A program made the translations under genes and the position numbers. The notes under the pieces were generated by a model, which saw only the letters and a program-made list of their open reading frames with translations, did no database searches and was not told the DNA's origin. A DNA stretch of 64,000 bases from Mortierella alpina (Eukaryota; Mortierellomycota; Mortierellomycetes; Mortierellales; Mortierellaceae): the NCBI GenBank assembly GCA_029449245.1, contig JANATF010000004.1, positions 930,001-994,000 on the forward strand, in the 5' to 3' direction. Shown here in pieces: positions 48,801-60,657 of this stretch. How positions within the stretch are numbered: the first letter of the stretch is position 1; each line of letters opens with the position of its first letter.

Positions 48801-51800
48801 AAGGGTTACTAGTCGCTGCTGTCGGAGGAGTGTGGCTGGGTCAAAGAGCCACGGGTACATAAACCCATGCTCTGGATGCAGCTTGACCTCGGGTCGTAAT
48901 CGAAGACGGCCAATGGTATGAATGGCTTCGTAGGTCGCTAATCGAGACATGATAAAGCGGTCCACGCCAATGATCTCGGACTTGATCTTGTCAAACTGGC
49001 TGTGACGATTGACATCGATACAAGGCTCCATCCAGAGCTGAGTGACGAGCTCGCCCGAGACAAGGCTTCTAAAAAGGAGGTACTGCACTGCGCTGGTGCC
49101 TCGAAGAAGCGAGCCCTCCTGCTGCTGCACATCGATTTCCTTGTAAAACACCACGCGATTCGGAAGAGCAGATGCCAGCAAAAAGCCCTCGCCCAGTCGC
49201 TGCGCGCAGAGGTACTGGAACGCCAAATCCTGGCTGGCTATGTAGTTGTTCTCGGCGAGGTACCCTGAATCCCGAACTTGGTCCTTCCAACCCCAGTGCT
49301 TGTGGACCATGTATGACCTCAGTACAGACTCCTTCCCGACAGGCTCCGACACATGCGTATGAAAGTCCGTCAACGTGGTCTCGGGTGTATGGCTGAGTGG
49401 TTGCTCGTGAATGAGGTGCCGCATCAGTAGTCGGTAGATAGGGCGCTGGCAGCGGCGAACATGCGCCTGTACAATCTCGCACTCTGTCTTGGAAACAACA
49501 CCCTCTGGAGTCGGTGCTTGGAAATTGTAGATTCTCTCCCGTACGTCCGCCGAAATGGATCGCCTTTGAGCGAGCGGCAGTCCAAAGAAACGCAGCTGCA
49601 CCTGCATGATCGCCACACTGGGTTCACTGAAAATACGCAGCTCGCAGAATTGAGAACTTGCTGTTGTTGTTGGGCTTCGCTCAGGTGCCTGGCACGTTTG
49701 TACAAAGACGTCCCCGACGGAAAACGATGCCCAAGTGTCCTTGAGGTAGTCACGAATGCCTTTAACGGTAGTCTCTAGCCCCTCTGCGTACTTGACGAGA
49801 GAGTTCTTCGTGTCCATTGACGTCGGCAAGAAAGCAGGTGGAGGTACCAGTAAAAGGGCATCGAACTCGTATTCACTATACCACCCGCGGCTGTATTGGT
49901 AGTCGGCGTCCTTTGCCAGTCCGGACCACTGCTCCGAAAGGCGAGAGAGATAGGCCTCGAGATCCTCTCGGCTCTGCTCGTGGCTCGTCTTTCCAGAACT
50001 GCTGGACTTTCGTGACCTCTCCATGGATTTCGCCTTCTGGGTCCAGAGCGCTTGGTTCGCGGAAGCATGAGAGTTGTTGAGACTACGAAGAGTGACATCC
50101 GAATCGCTCAGGCCGATGATGTATCGATGGATCCGGTAAACTTTGGCGTACACAGAGTGGTTGGCGTTGACGGGCGCGTGTTGAGAGTTCAAAAAGTGTA
50201 TGGCAAATGCCTGGTAGGCAATGATGTCGATCTCGACTTTTGGCGACTCGAAGCGGCTAAAGTAGTTGTGTGGAATGCCCTCGCTGGCGACCTGGCCCTT
50301 GAGTCTGTATTGCACTGTGACATTGGGCAGCCATGCCAAAGTCATAGTGATCATGTATCGCTCTGAAGACTGTCTGTCACGATCAGGGCCAATCGAGACG
50401 CCCTTTATCCGAAAGCCTTGGCGGATCCTTGCAGCCACAAGCATCTCCACTGGTATATTGAGGTGGTAATCCTTGCAGGCGGTCTGCATCATCTTGATGG
50501 GCTCTGGCAAGCTCTTTGGATCCCAAGGGAAATTTGCCAGGGAATATCCTGGTGAATCGTCCCGCTCGTCGATATCATCCAGTCCTGGTCTCGGCTTTAG
50601 AAGACACAACTCCCGGATCAGAAACGCTCGGTGATATGCATTTGGTGCGATTCGGCTTAGAGTCTGATTTGGTATTTTGCCGAAAGGGTCGGTGATGGCG
50701 CAATCCTGCGAGTACATGAACTTGCCGAGTGTAGCCTCGGCTACAAATCGCAGTATCTCAGAATCTTGGATAAACCCCCAATTGCAGCTCGGCCCCCCAC
50801 CATCCCGACTTCCGAGTTGGACGACTGAACATGATACATCCAACTCCATAAGACGTCTGAGGATCGTGCTGCCGTGCAAAAGATTGGACTTGACGACGCC
50901 GTCCGTGACAACCACCAGTGAAGGAGAGGCGGACGTAGGCATCAACCCTAGCGCAAACAGACCAGCTGTGAGCGTATAAGATAGATTGGCGCCTGACAAG
51001 CCCACACCCCATGATTTCCTCTGAGAGATGTCATCCTCCAGATCCAGTTCGTTACTGACGTCGTCTACTGCATCCTCAACAGCTAAAGCGTATCCGTGCG
51101 TCTCCCGTATCCGTCGAAGTTGACCGCGAAACCGAGAAAGTCGAGTTTGAAACTTTGCCAGCTGAACCTTCAGGACTTTGAGCACACTCTGTACGTTACT
51201 CTCTGTGAGGACCACGTCATTCAGAAGGGTCTTCATGGTGGGGAAGTTGGCCAGCATCTCTCCAGTGTGCAGATTGCTGGCGAACTGTGAACACTCGGCG
51301 ATGACGGTGATATGGACCTCAGACTGTTTACGATATAATGCGATGTATAGCAAAAGGTAGGAAAGCAGTGCTTAGAATTTTCCGATGTCCAGTGGGGACT
51401 TTTGTCTGTGATTGTCCGCCGTGACACCCAAAGAAACGTTACCGTCACATAGTCTTCCTTCATGCCTGGGCAGGAGAACCGCTCCGAAAGTCCTGTCAAA
51501 CACTTTGTTAGGCTATAAGAATGACAAAAAGTCAGCAAATAAGCATCTGTCCTTTTTTTGGCGCTGCAAGGAGGTGAGCGCGACGGGCAAGTGCAGAGTT
51601 AAAAGCTTACGCATCCATGACTTGGCCCATGACAATCCTGGTTCCTCCAGAGTCCACGGTCAGGACGGAGGAACTGACATCGACCATGAAGACTGTGCGG
51701 TACTGCTTGTTGATATAGAACACGCGCGTCTGCGGCACAAACCGCATAGCGTCCATCGGGTGGGACTGCGTCTGCCCTGTCCAGGGAAGGTGCTTGTCGG

Positions 51801-52363
51801 CCGATGCATAGAGGACGCTTATGTTCTATTTGCAAGCCAGAACAATATGAGCTAATCTGATTCATTGGCTCTTCTTTGCTTTCATGATGTGCTGATTGTA
51901 ATTTTACCTCAGACTCCAAAGCACTGACTGGCGAAAAGAGATTCCGTAAAAGAGACTTTTCGAGGTCTGACCGCGACAGCAGTTCCTGATCCTCGATTGC
52001 AATCGCAAGACTCTTTGCATCCTCCACACGCTGCTCCGGTCCATGCACCCGTCCCTCGGGAGTTGCTCTGTCGAAGCTTAGTTCCGGCGACGCCTCTGCA
52101 TTGGACAACGAGGATTCTGACGAGTGCGTGGAACGAGTCTCTTGTCTAATGGTGGCGCTGCCCAGTCCATTTGGAGAGAGGCTCTCCTTTGAGGCAAAGG
52201 ACGAAGAGGATGAGGAAGACGGTGGTTGTGTTGGTGATCCCGATGCTTCTACTGGGTGGGATGGCGAGCTGCTGTCGGTCCGTTGAGGATGGTTGTCCGG
52301 CGGGCTACTCTCGCGTGCGGCAGCCGTGTGTTGTATGGCGGGACTAGGGCTTTCGTCGTCCAT
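39875..52363 (-). CDS. SZT2: SZT2-like giant protein (KICSTOR complex subunit)
   Basis: Seven exons (51908-52363, 51611-51825, 51443-51512, 47773-51323, 45587-47666, 45295-45496, 39875-45246) give about 3981 residues; human SZT2 is about 3430. The identification rests on the N-terminal part. FVPQTRVFYINKQYRTVFMV near residue 180 is followed by a von Willebrand A-like fold near 350-480, with VVVTDGVVKSN, CSVVQLGS, EILRFVAEATLG and YHRAFLIREL. All these are in the order and spacing of SZT2. A TADGFGLQAHTYNW segment lies far downstream, and a very acidic disordered tail precedes the C-terminus. In animals SZT2 anchors GATOR1 to lysosomes and restrains TORC1 when amino acids are short. The start is uncertain. 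ATG 52363 is secure, but an 8-nt first exon (52552-52559, ATGGCAAG) spliced to 52406 also fits and would add 17 residues. Confidence 0.85.
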
Positions 52364-53390
52364 GGGTCCTGCTGACTCGTCCGAGGAGTCTTCTTGAAAG
52401 TAGTAGCTACGGGAACGGAGTGCGCGACAGAGAGAGACGTGTGTGTGTGTGCGTGAGAAAGAGAGAGAGAAAGAATGGATGCTTGCTTGGTTAGGATGCG
52501 TCTCTTTTTTTCTATTTTGTGTCTGCCTGTCCACGCCGTGGCGTTCGTTACCTTGCCATGGCGCGTGTTATTCCTCAGGAGGACGGTGCGCACAGGCTTG
52601 CAGGAGGCCGTGGAGGCAAAGGCAGCAACGATGCGGATAGCGGGGACCAGCAGAAGATGGCAGGCAAAGCAAAAGACGTCCGTGACCAAGCCCGTGTCCG
52701 TGTGCCGTGTCCGTGAGAGTGGTTGGGCGGGAAGAGAAAAAAGGAAGAGGCAGAGGCAGAGTGATGTGGGAGCTTGTTGGAAAAAAGATCTCCATGCAAA
52801 GCCACATTTCAACCAGCGCACATCGCGCACATCGCATTTGCATGGGTGCTCTCGCAAGCTGTCGCCTGGCCTGGCTTGGCAAGAGGAGACTGGGGGGGGA
52901 GAAATCCCACCCACCTGGAGCCACTCGAGCCACTCCACATGTTTATGTTGGGCAAGGGCGAGGCAACCTGCAGCTGTTGCACACCATCGCCCTGGCTGTG
53001 GCACAGAGGATGATCCTACCACTGGGTCGCAAAGGCTAGTGGGGGAACGAGACAACTATGTTGCAAAAAGGAACAAGAGAAATAATAATAATGACAGGAT
53101 AACGCGTGTGAGCGGGGTGTGTATGTGTAGACGATGTGTGTGTGTGTGCTTGATGAGCCTGTTTGTGTGTGTGCTTGAGCCTGTTTGCACTGCTGTCAAT
53201 AAAGAATGACAGCCAGCCCATGCACCAAGACACCTGAAGATTTTTTCCTGATAACCCGTCTGCCGCACCTCTTTCGCTTTCTGTCCTTCCTTTGTGCTCC
53301 CCTTTCCCTTCACCCTCCACCTCATCTACATCCACCATACCCGGGTCGCTTGCACACCTGCTCCATCCACCCCACCACCACAGCCTCCCC
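52364..53390. other. Bidirectional promoter region, SZT2-like and WNK genes
   Basis: About 1 kb (0.83 kb if the 8-nt exon is used) between divergent starts. It contains TG-rich microsatellite sequence at 53105-53190 and CT/TG tracts next to the SZT2 acceptor. No gene seen. An AATAAA at 53199 has no upstream plus-strand gene to serve. Confidence 0.5.
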
Positions 53391-53615
53391 ATGCAAGACC
53401 CACTGGCCTCAAGGAGTGGATCCGAAGGATCCGCCCCAGACGACGACCACGAGCGGAATTTCTCGTCCTTTGGTAAGAGCCGCGGCCCATTGCGAAAAAG
53501 GACATGCTATGCTACACCTGGTCACTCGTCCCTTGGACTCCGAGGAATTACTCTTCTCCACAACCAGGATCTCCACGCACTCCACGCACATATGGAGACT
53601 GACTCAACCTCCTTG

Positions 53616-53646
<31 letters not shown>

Positions 53647-55173
53647 TTCTCCATCTCATTGCTCTATTGGCCTTTTGACTTGTCCATGATCCGATGTTCA
53701 AAGCCGAATACATTGATCATTCCAAGCATGATCCAGAAAAGGTCGTGGAAGTCAGCCCCAACGGTCGATATGCAAAGGTACGCATTCGGGAATTCGATAG
53801 GCGTTCTCTCTGCTTGTTTGTGGCAGAACGAGTCTATTTTATTTTTCTTCCAGTGGACCAGCGTTCTTGTGTGTGTATGCATAGGACAGCCAGGAACTGG
53901 GGGCAGGGTCACAAGAAAATGCTGTGTTTGTTTCCCCCCAGCCTGGACTTTTTTTTTCTTCTCTGTACTCCTATTGCAACCAGCTCAACCAGCTACAAAA
54001 AAACAACGCGCGCATGTGGCGGGACGCCTATTTCCACTGACAGCATGTTCGACACGGGCCTGACAAATCAGCCTTACGACGACCGATACGAGGACAAGGA
54101 CTCACACAAGAGAAGGGGGAGTGGGGGGATGCGCACCCTAGGGGACAAGATCGCATTTTTTTTTTTGCTGTTGTTGATGCTGCTTTGCTCTGGGCTTGTA
54201 CGCCCTGACAACTGAAAGGGGACACACGAGAAGAAAAAAAAATGCCTCATACGAGAAAGCAGAATGGGCCATATTAAATCATATCAGGCCTGAATCAAAT
54301 AGGGCCCAACACTAACCCTGTTTGCCGTGTTCCACGCTTTCTAATGACCTCTTCCCCCCTATCGATCTCGCTATTCGCCAACTCGTTTATTGCAACTCTA
54401 TTTCGCCACGCTATCGCACAACATCAACAAACCGCACTCAACCCACTCCAGCTCAACTCGGTCCTTGGGAAGGGCGCCTATAAGATCGTCTACAAGGGCA
54501 TCGACCGCGAGGAGGGCTACGAGGTCGCATGGAACTGCTTCCAGACCACAAAGCAGGAGTACGCAGAGCTGTCGCAGGAGGTCGAGATCCTCAAGCGAGT
54601 GCGCCATCCCAACATCATCAACTTCCACGACTGCTGGTACAGCAACACAGAGTTCATCTTCATCACCGAGCTCATGACCTCTGGCACCCTTCGAGAGTAT
54701 GTGCCCTGCCCTGGGATCTCCACTCTGCTGGCTTCAGTAGAATGCAGGCGACACCTTCAGTCCAGAGGAAAGTGCTTGGGCTGACAGTACCCCTCCTTTT
54801 GAATCCCACTCTAGATATATCCGCAAACTGCAAACCCCAAATCTCAAGGTTGTAAAACGATGGTGCAGACAGATCTTGAAGGGTCTCATCTATCTTCACT
54901 CGTACGACCCTCCAATCATCCACCGAGACATCAAGTGCGACAACATCTTCATCAACGGCGCGCACGGAGAGGTCAAAATTGGCGACATGGGAACAGCAAA
55001 GATGAAGATTGGCAAAAAGTACACCGTCATCGGTAAGTGCTCTCTTTGTTCTCTCTCATTTCTTTTGCTAGTATTAATTGTTCAAAAGGCTCTCTCTCTT
55101 TTCGAACCATGGAGTGCGTGCAACAACCACAAAAGCCGACTATTACACATCTGGACATGAGGACACGAGGACG

Positions 55174-55205
<32 letters not shown>

Positions 55206-56807
55206 GTGGATATTTTGCCGTTTTTTAACCGGATACCAATCAAACTCTTCTCTTTTTAACTTTTTGGGATGATGGGTCTTCTTTAGGCACCCCGGAGTTC
55301 ATGGCGCCAGAAATGTACGAGGAAATGGGATACAGTGAAAAAGTCGACATCTATGCCTTCGGCATGTGTCTTTTGGAGATGGTCACTGGCGACTATCCCT
55401 ATAACGAGTGCAAGAACGCTGCTCAGATCTACAAGAAGGTCACACAGGTATATGAACATTTTTTGACTGCAAACCGAGAAGGAAGAGATAAACCCCCTTC
55501 CTCTCCACAAATACCTTTGCCAAAAGACCGTATCATCCCAGAACTCTCTCTAAACCTTGTCCCCGTCGCTCCTCCCATTCTCTCTCTCTGTCTATCTGGG
55601 ATGACCTTCACTAGGGCCTCAAGCCAGAGTGTCTCAGCAGGATCATTGATCCTGAGGTCTTGAGTCTTATCCAACACTGTTTAGCACCAGAGCATGAGAG
55701 GTAAACGAGAATGGAACATATCTGTTTTCTCCCCCGCCCTGCCTCAGACATCGACATTCCGTCATTAACAACTTTAATCTTTCCCACCATAGATATTCAG
55801 CACAGGAGGCGATCGAGGATCCATTTTTGGGCGTTGAACCAGAAGTGGTCGTGCTCTCAACAGACGAACAGAAAACACATCTAGTCCTTCAGGTCGTTTT
55901 CAAGGGCATGGACAAGTTGTCTGTCAAATTCGAATTTAATGTAGATACGGACACTGCAGAAGAGGTCGTGAATGAAATGGTAAGAAAAACCTTTGCATAC
56001 CAGTATACATTCATCTGTGTCGTCATTTGCAAACATAATGCCAACTATAACACAAAATTTCTTTCGCACACACCTAGATTGATGAGCAAGTCCTTCCTCA
56101 AAAATACCAGAGGATTATCACGCACGATATCAACCGGATATTGCGGGAACTGGCAGGGACAAACGATAAGAAGGATAGCGCAGGACTCACGCCTTCCTCC
56201 CCCATGCTCGTCACCAACGGCCACGCTCTGGGATCCGTATCACATCTAGCCCTTGATTCCGCAGGCGGACATCCAGCACCCCTCGCCAGAACTGCAAGCA
56301 GTCTGAGCCGAAAAAACTCCAACCCTGACTGGGGCGTTGAAGAAGATCTTCCTTTCAAAGGTAACAAAAACAGAGAATCAGAAAAGGAGCACTCAGCACT
56401 CGTATTGTGGAAGAACAAGGACAGTTTTTTCAATTCACACTCGATCACCAGCGTCGTCTACAACAAAACAAAAAAAAACTCACCCTTCCTACTTTTATCA
56501 TTCCCTTTGTCATTGTGTAGAATATAGCATGGATGCTCCTATCGAGGACTTGGTCCATGACACCGCTATGGCCTACCACCGTGGACCTGACAAGGCCAAG
56601 GAATGGCTTGCCAAACTCAAGAACCAGGACATCATGACCATCGGCGACTTGAAGGATCTTCAGGACTCAGATTGGGCAGGTTTCGATCTAACCGTGTTTG
56701 CCTCCAGAGCCTTAAGGAACCGACTTTTTGGGAAAAACATCAAACGCCCTACCAACGGATTGACCAGGAACTCGTCTGGCGGGACCACCGACGATGGCCT
56801 GTCCTAA
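53391..56807 (+). CDS. WNK: WNK (with-no-lysine) protein kinase
   Basis: Ser/Thr kinase of the WNK family, which senses osmotic/chloride change and phosphorylates OSR1/SPAK-type kinases in animals. Nine exons (53391-53472, 53704-53777, 54452-54696, 54815-55032, 55287-55447, 55615-55700, 55793-55979, 56078-56360, 56521-56807) give 540 residues. The hallmark is visible: the usual VAVK lysine is Asn80 (EVAWNCF), while Lys63 in [11 protein letters not shown] can bind [11 protein letters not shown] is at 170-177, and [15 protein letters not shown] is typical WNK. DFG reads DMG (191-193), and the activation-loop Ser is Thr204. An OSR1_C-like (CCT) domain follows at about 290-355. The last ~95 residues form a helical, SAM-like tail containing [13 protein letters not shown] and ALRNRLFG. 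Confidence 0.92.
53615..53641 (+). repeat. CT microsatellite in WNK intron 1
   Basis: About 13 CT units inside the first WNK intron, upstream of the acceptor at 53702-53703. Confidence 0.9.
55174..55202 (+). repeat. Poly-T run in WNK intron 4
   Basis: Twenty-nine consecutive T within intron 4. Length may be affected by sequencing error but is outside coding sequence. Confidence 0.9.
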
Positions 56808-56920
56808 TCCTCTCCCCTTCCTCCCCCCCAAATGGACAAGTAAAACACACGCATAAAAAAAAAAGAAAAAACAGGTCTTTTCCCCACCGCGACAAGCACA
56901 TGTATATAGAAGTCGAAAAA

Positions 56921-56926
56921 AATAAA
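56921..56926 (+). terminator. Possible poly(A) signal of WNK
   Basis: AATAAA about 115 bp after the WNK stop, in the 232-bp spacer before the convergent polyglutamine gene. A single hexamer is weak evidence. Confidence 0.3.
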
Positions 56927-57172
56927 CCCCCCTTGCCCCTTTCTATATGATGGATGGAGCACTTTTACAACAAACTACATATAACAACAACACACCAAAA
57001 AAAACGAGAAGCTGAACTAAAAAAGACAAAGAGGAATCTCTATGGTGCGCTGACAGGCGTTCGTATCGACAACCGTTCAATGGCTTCGTCGTCGTCCTTG
57101 CCCGGGACCACCACGGTAGGCTGCGGATGAAATCGGTTCCCAAGAGATGATCTGTATGCGCTGCTGTTCGCT

Positions 57173-60100
57173 CTAAAGTTTGACCTCGGAGGATCCATGG
57201 ACTCGGAAAAGTGAAGCACATGCATGGATTGAAAGCATGGCTGGCTCAGCGGAGGCTGGCGCAGGAACAAGGGTGACGATGGGTCCGTCGAGCCCCTGGC
57301 GAGTGAAGGCAGAGACACAGGGCGGAGCAAAATTCGCGGTTGCTGCTGCTGTTGTTGTTGTTGTTGTTGTTGTTGTTGTGTGTTGCTGCTGTTGCTGCTG
57401 TTGCTGCTGTTGCTGCTGTTGCTGCTGTTGCTGCTGTTGCTGCTGTTGCTGCTGTTGCTGCTGTTGCTGCTGTTGCTGCTGTTGCTGCTGTTGCTGCTGT
57501 TGCTGCTGTTGCTGCTGTTGCTGCTGTTGCTGCTGTTGCTGCTGTTGCTGCTGTTGCTGCTGTTGCTGCTGTTGCTGCTGTTGCTGCTGTTGCTGCTGTT
57601 GCTGCTGTTGCTGTTGATGCTGTTGTTGCTGTTGTTGCTGTTGTTGCTGTTGTTGTCTATGGTTTTGGTTTTGGTTTTGGTTTTGGTTCTGGTTCTGGTT
57701 CTGGCGATGTTGGGGCTGGTGCGACTCGGAGGCATAGTGGTTTCGAGGCGGCTGGAACTCGGACGGTTGGATCTGGCGACTAGACTGAAATGAGGCTGAA
57801 GAAGAATGCTCAAGGACCATCGCGGACGAGCTTTGAGAACGCATGAGAACCCTCTCCTTGGGTGGTCTTCCTGGCCGAGGTTGCTGCTGCTGCTGCTGAT
57901 GGACTTGCTGCTGCTCTGATGGATAGCACTCCAGATCCTCTCGTAAGCCAGACGGATTCTCCCCAGAATGCAAATGTGCCTGTTCCTTTTGCCTTGGAGG
58001 CTGCTTCCGCTTCTGCGGCTGCTGCGGTTGTTGGCTACGGTAATGATAGTGATCATGATAATACTGGAGTGGCCTATGCTGTCGCACACCCCGATGCAGA
58101 CCCATCTCTTGCTCGCGCTGCAATTGCTGAAGCTGTTGTTGTAGGATCTGATGCTTCTTTAAATAAGTTCCATGTGTCTTTCGCACAGTACTCCTGGCCG
58201 TTGTCCTCATCGCCCCCAATGACGTTCGTCTGCCACCCCTCAGTGTCGAATTGGACAATCCAGACATTTCTCGCGCGAGCCTGTCCGCTCTTAAAGTCAT
58301 CTCACTCGGGTCCTTATGATCCAAAACGTGGCCCTGATGATGGCCTTGTACAGGCGCCGTTTGTTCACCTCCTGCTTGAGAAAGAGCTGATATCGGAGAA
58401 CAACAGTTTGAGGATGACAATACATCCATGGCCACCGTGGAAGATAAGAAGGTCGCAGATGTTTTTTTGGCCAGTGTTGGGTCAGGGGGAGAGTTAGAGA
58501 CGGTCGGCGAAGGGTAATAGGAAGAGGAGATGAAGTGAGAAGATGGAGATGCGTGAGGATGAAGGTCTGTGCACTTTCGCATTGAATTTCCAGTGGCTGC
58601 TGGTACTGCTGGTACAGATGGTAGTGAACGCATGGACGATGAGATGCAATCAGGAGACATTGAAGGAACTGCTGCTGGTACAGCTGTTACTCTGGGCACT
58701 AACGATACTGAAGTATTCGGCCTACCAGGATGAGCAGTGGCGGAAAGAAAAGAAAGGAGAGGAGGACGTTGAGGCAGGTAAGAATCGACTCCAGAGGATG
58801 TTGGCTGAACAGGATGATTCATTGAACGCGGCCGATGAATCATGCGCGACGACACAGCATAGGTCACGTCGAGCGAGCGAGAATGGCTGTGCAGAGAGCG
58901 GTTGGTAGAGGCCGAGTAGGCCTCATACGCGACAAACCTCTCGTCATTTCCATATGCGCCCGGGCAGTGCAGTCGTGTTTCCGGCTCAACATCACGTCGC
59001 GCTTGGTGTGCTGAATCGTTGTAGCCATGTGGGGGCACCATATACCTTGGCCGACATTGATGCGAACCTGCCTTGTTCAACTCGCCTGTTTCTGTAAAAT
59101 CAAGGTCTGATCTCGACATCCTTTTTGATGCGCGCCTGTTCTCTTCTCGAAGCTCATAAGGAACCAAGTCATCGCTATCGCTGCGCCTCTCCAAGTTGCA
59201 TCCCGGTGAGGGTAGAGGTCGAATACCGCTCTCGCTTTCGAAAGCGTGATCGCCAATAGACAGCCGCTTTTCGACACCAGTAATATTCCTTTTCCGATTA
59301 TTCATCGATGTCGGTAGGCCTGCGGCAAACGCATTCTCAATCTCTTTATACTTTTTTGCTGGAAAAGGCGACACTTCCTCTGATCGATCATGTCTCAACA
59401 AGGTAAAATTGGTGTGCTGGTGGTGGTCAGATGAACGCGCTTGAGGAAGACACTGCCGCTCTTTTGGAAACTGAGATGATGTTAATATTACTGTAGGCTT
59501 TGGAAGGACTTCACAATCGACAGACTGAAAGGGTGGGCTACTTGGGCACCGTGATCCTTCTGCACTGTCGCGTTGTGTCTGAGTGAAGGTCGAGAAAGAA
59601 CCCGGCTGTTGATCACAGTAAAGCTGTGAATTCATCGGAGGAGCAACACTGGTGGACATGTGAGCCCGATCGGGGAGACTAGTGACGCGCTCAGACTGTG
59701 GAGGTGCCTGCTGCCCTGCTACTCCCCGTACGCCATGACCGCCTGGAGTAGACTGAAGGGGGGGCTGATACACACGAGTTCCGAGTGTGGATGTCCATGA
59801 TCCAGCGCCGCTTCCGCTGACACAAGTGTAGTTCAGCTGAGAAGCACTTGACAACGACACTGTCGATGTGGACTGAGAGTTTGCCTGGCTGGATGATGAT
59901 TTGTGTCGGGAGATCGGCCTGCCTTTCTTTGGAATCTGAGCCTTGAGAATGAGTCCGCGATCAGGTACGGGATGGTCCCTCCTTTCGTCTTTGCCGTAAG
60001 AGGCAGATCTGCTTTCCTGGCCTGCGGACGCACCTGGTATAAAAGACTTTTGCATGGAAGGTTGGCTGGCGTGTTTGTCCCTCAGGTGGGCACTCTGTGC

Positions 60101-60657
60101 TGGAGGTTCGGTGCTATAAGCTACAGCCAATGACAGCCTGTCTTCTAACAGATGCGACAACTACATGACGAAGAAAGTAAGCAACATACTATTAGAACGT
60201 GCATAGTATAAAGCGAGCAATGGAACTGACGTGTGTAGCAAGGCCATACCGATCGGATCCGCTCGCCAGGCGCCAACTTGAAGGAATGCCATTGACCTTC
60301 GACTGTAGATGCCGCTCCGGGAAGTAAAGTGAGCTTCGTATCCCCATCGTTATCTGGCTTCAGAGCGGGGACTAGCTGCCCATCTCTGATCGCCCTGACC
60401 ATTCCTGCTCCTGAAGACAGAGTGGCCAAGGCCATGGCAGCTGCGCCAAGTGATTTATCCATGCGCATATCCTCCTTGTTTACTTGCTCGACCTTGGGTG
60501 TTTCCTCATTCAAAGCGTTCTCGGTTTCCCTGCGTGTGTGCTCCACATAAAAATGTCGAAGACGACTTTCATTAGCGAAGACCTGGCTTCTGTGGACGCT
60601 GCGGACAAGGTCGACGTCGTCTGCTCCAAGAGACTCCTTCGAGGCAAGATCAGCCAT
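57173..60657 (-). CDS. Polyglutamine-rich protein with AT-hook-like motif, C-terminal frame uncertain
   Basis: Two exons (60250-60657, 57173-60160) give 1131 residues as read. Exon 1 (136 residues) is the only part with ordinary folded-protein composition (HRSQVFANESRLRHFYVE, LLPGAASTVEGQWHSFKL); I do not recognise the family. Most of exon 2 is Ser/Pro/His/Gln-rich and disordered. RPGRPPKER near residue 900 resembles an AT-hook, hinting at a nuclear role. Then come NQ repeats, 12 Gln, one His, and 78 uninterrupted Gln codons. Immediately after the Gln run the frame shifts to a His and a Thr run and ends in a Cys-containing tail. A different frame over the same DNA continues as Gln and then a Ser/Pro-rich tail of about 100 residues ending at 57040 (see findings). 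No paralogue or domain is known to me. Confidence 0.7.
57339..57656 (-). repeat. CAG/CAA repeat encoding polyglutamine, mostly 9-nt CAACAGCAG units
   Basis: About 26 nearly perfect copies of a 9-bp unit (GTTGCTGCT as printed) at 57383-57616, with looser CAA/CAG repeats on both sides. The periodicity is interrupted at 57378-57382 by a TGTG step that changes the reading frame. Confidence 0.97.
57657..57712 (-). repeat. Asn-Gln-coding hexamer repeat
   Basis: GGTTTT/GGTTCT hexamers as printed, encoding alternating Asn and Gln, next to the polyglutamine tract. Confidence 0.9.

Noticed and set aside
53199-53204. AATAAA hexamer between the SZT2-like and WNK genes
   Set aside because: No plus-strand gene ends before it; likely chance in an AT-rich spacer.
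57180-57793. Long plus-strand frames of poly-Cys, poly-Leu and Val/Ala repeats across the CAG tract
   Set aside because: They are antisense readings of the polyglutamine repeat and have no coding content outside it.
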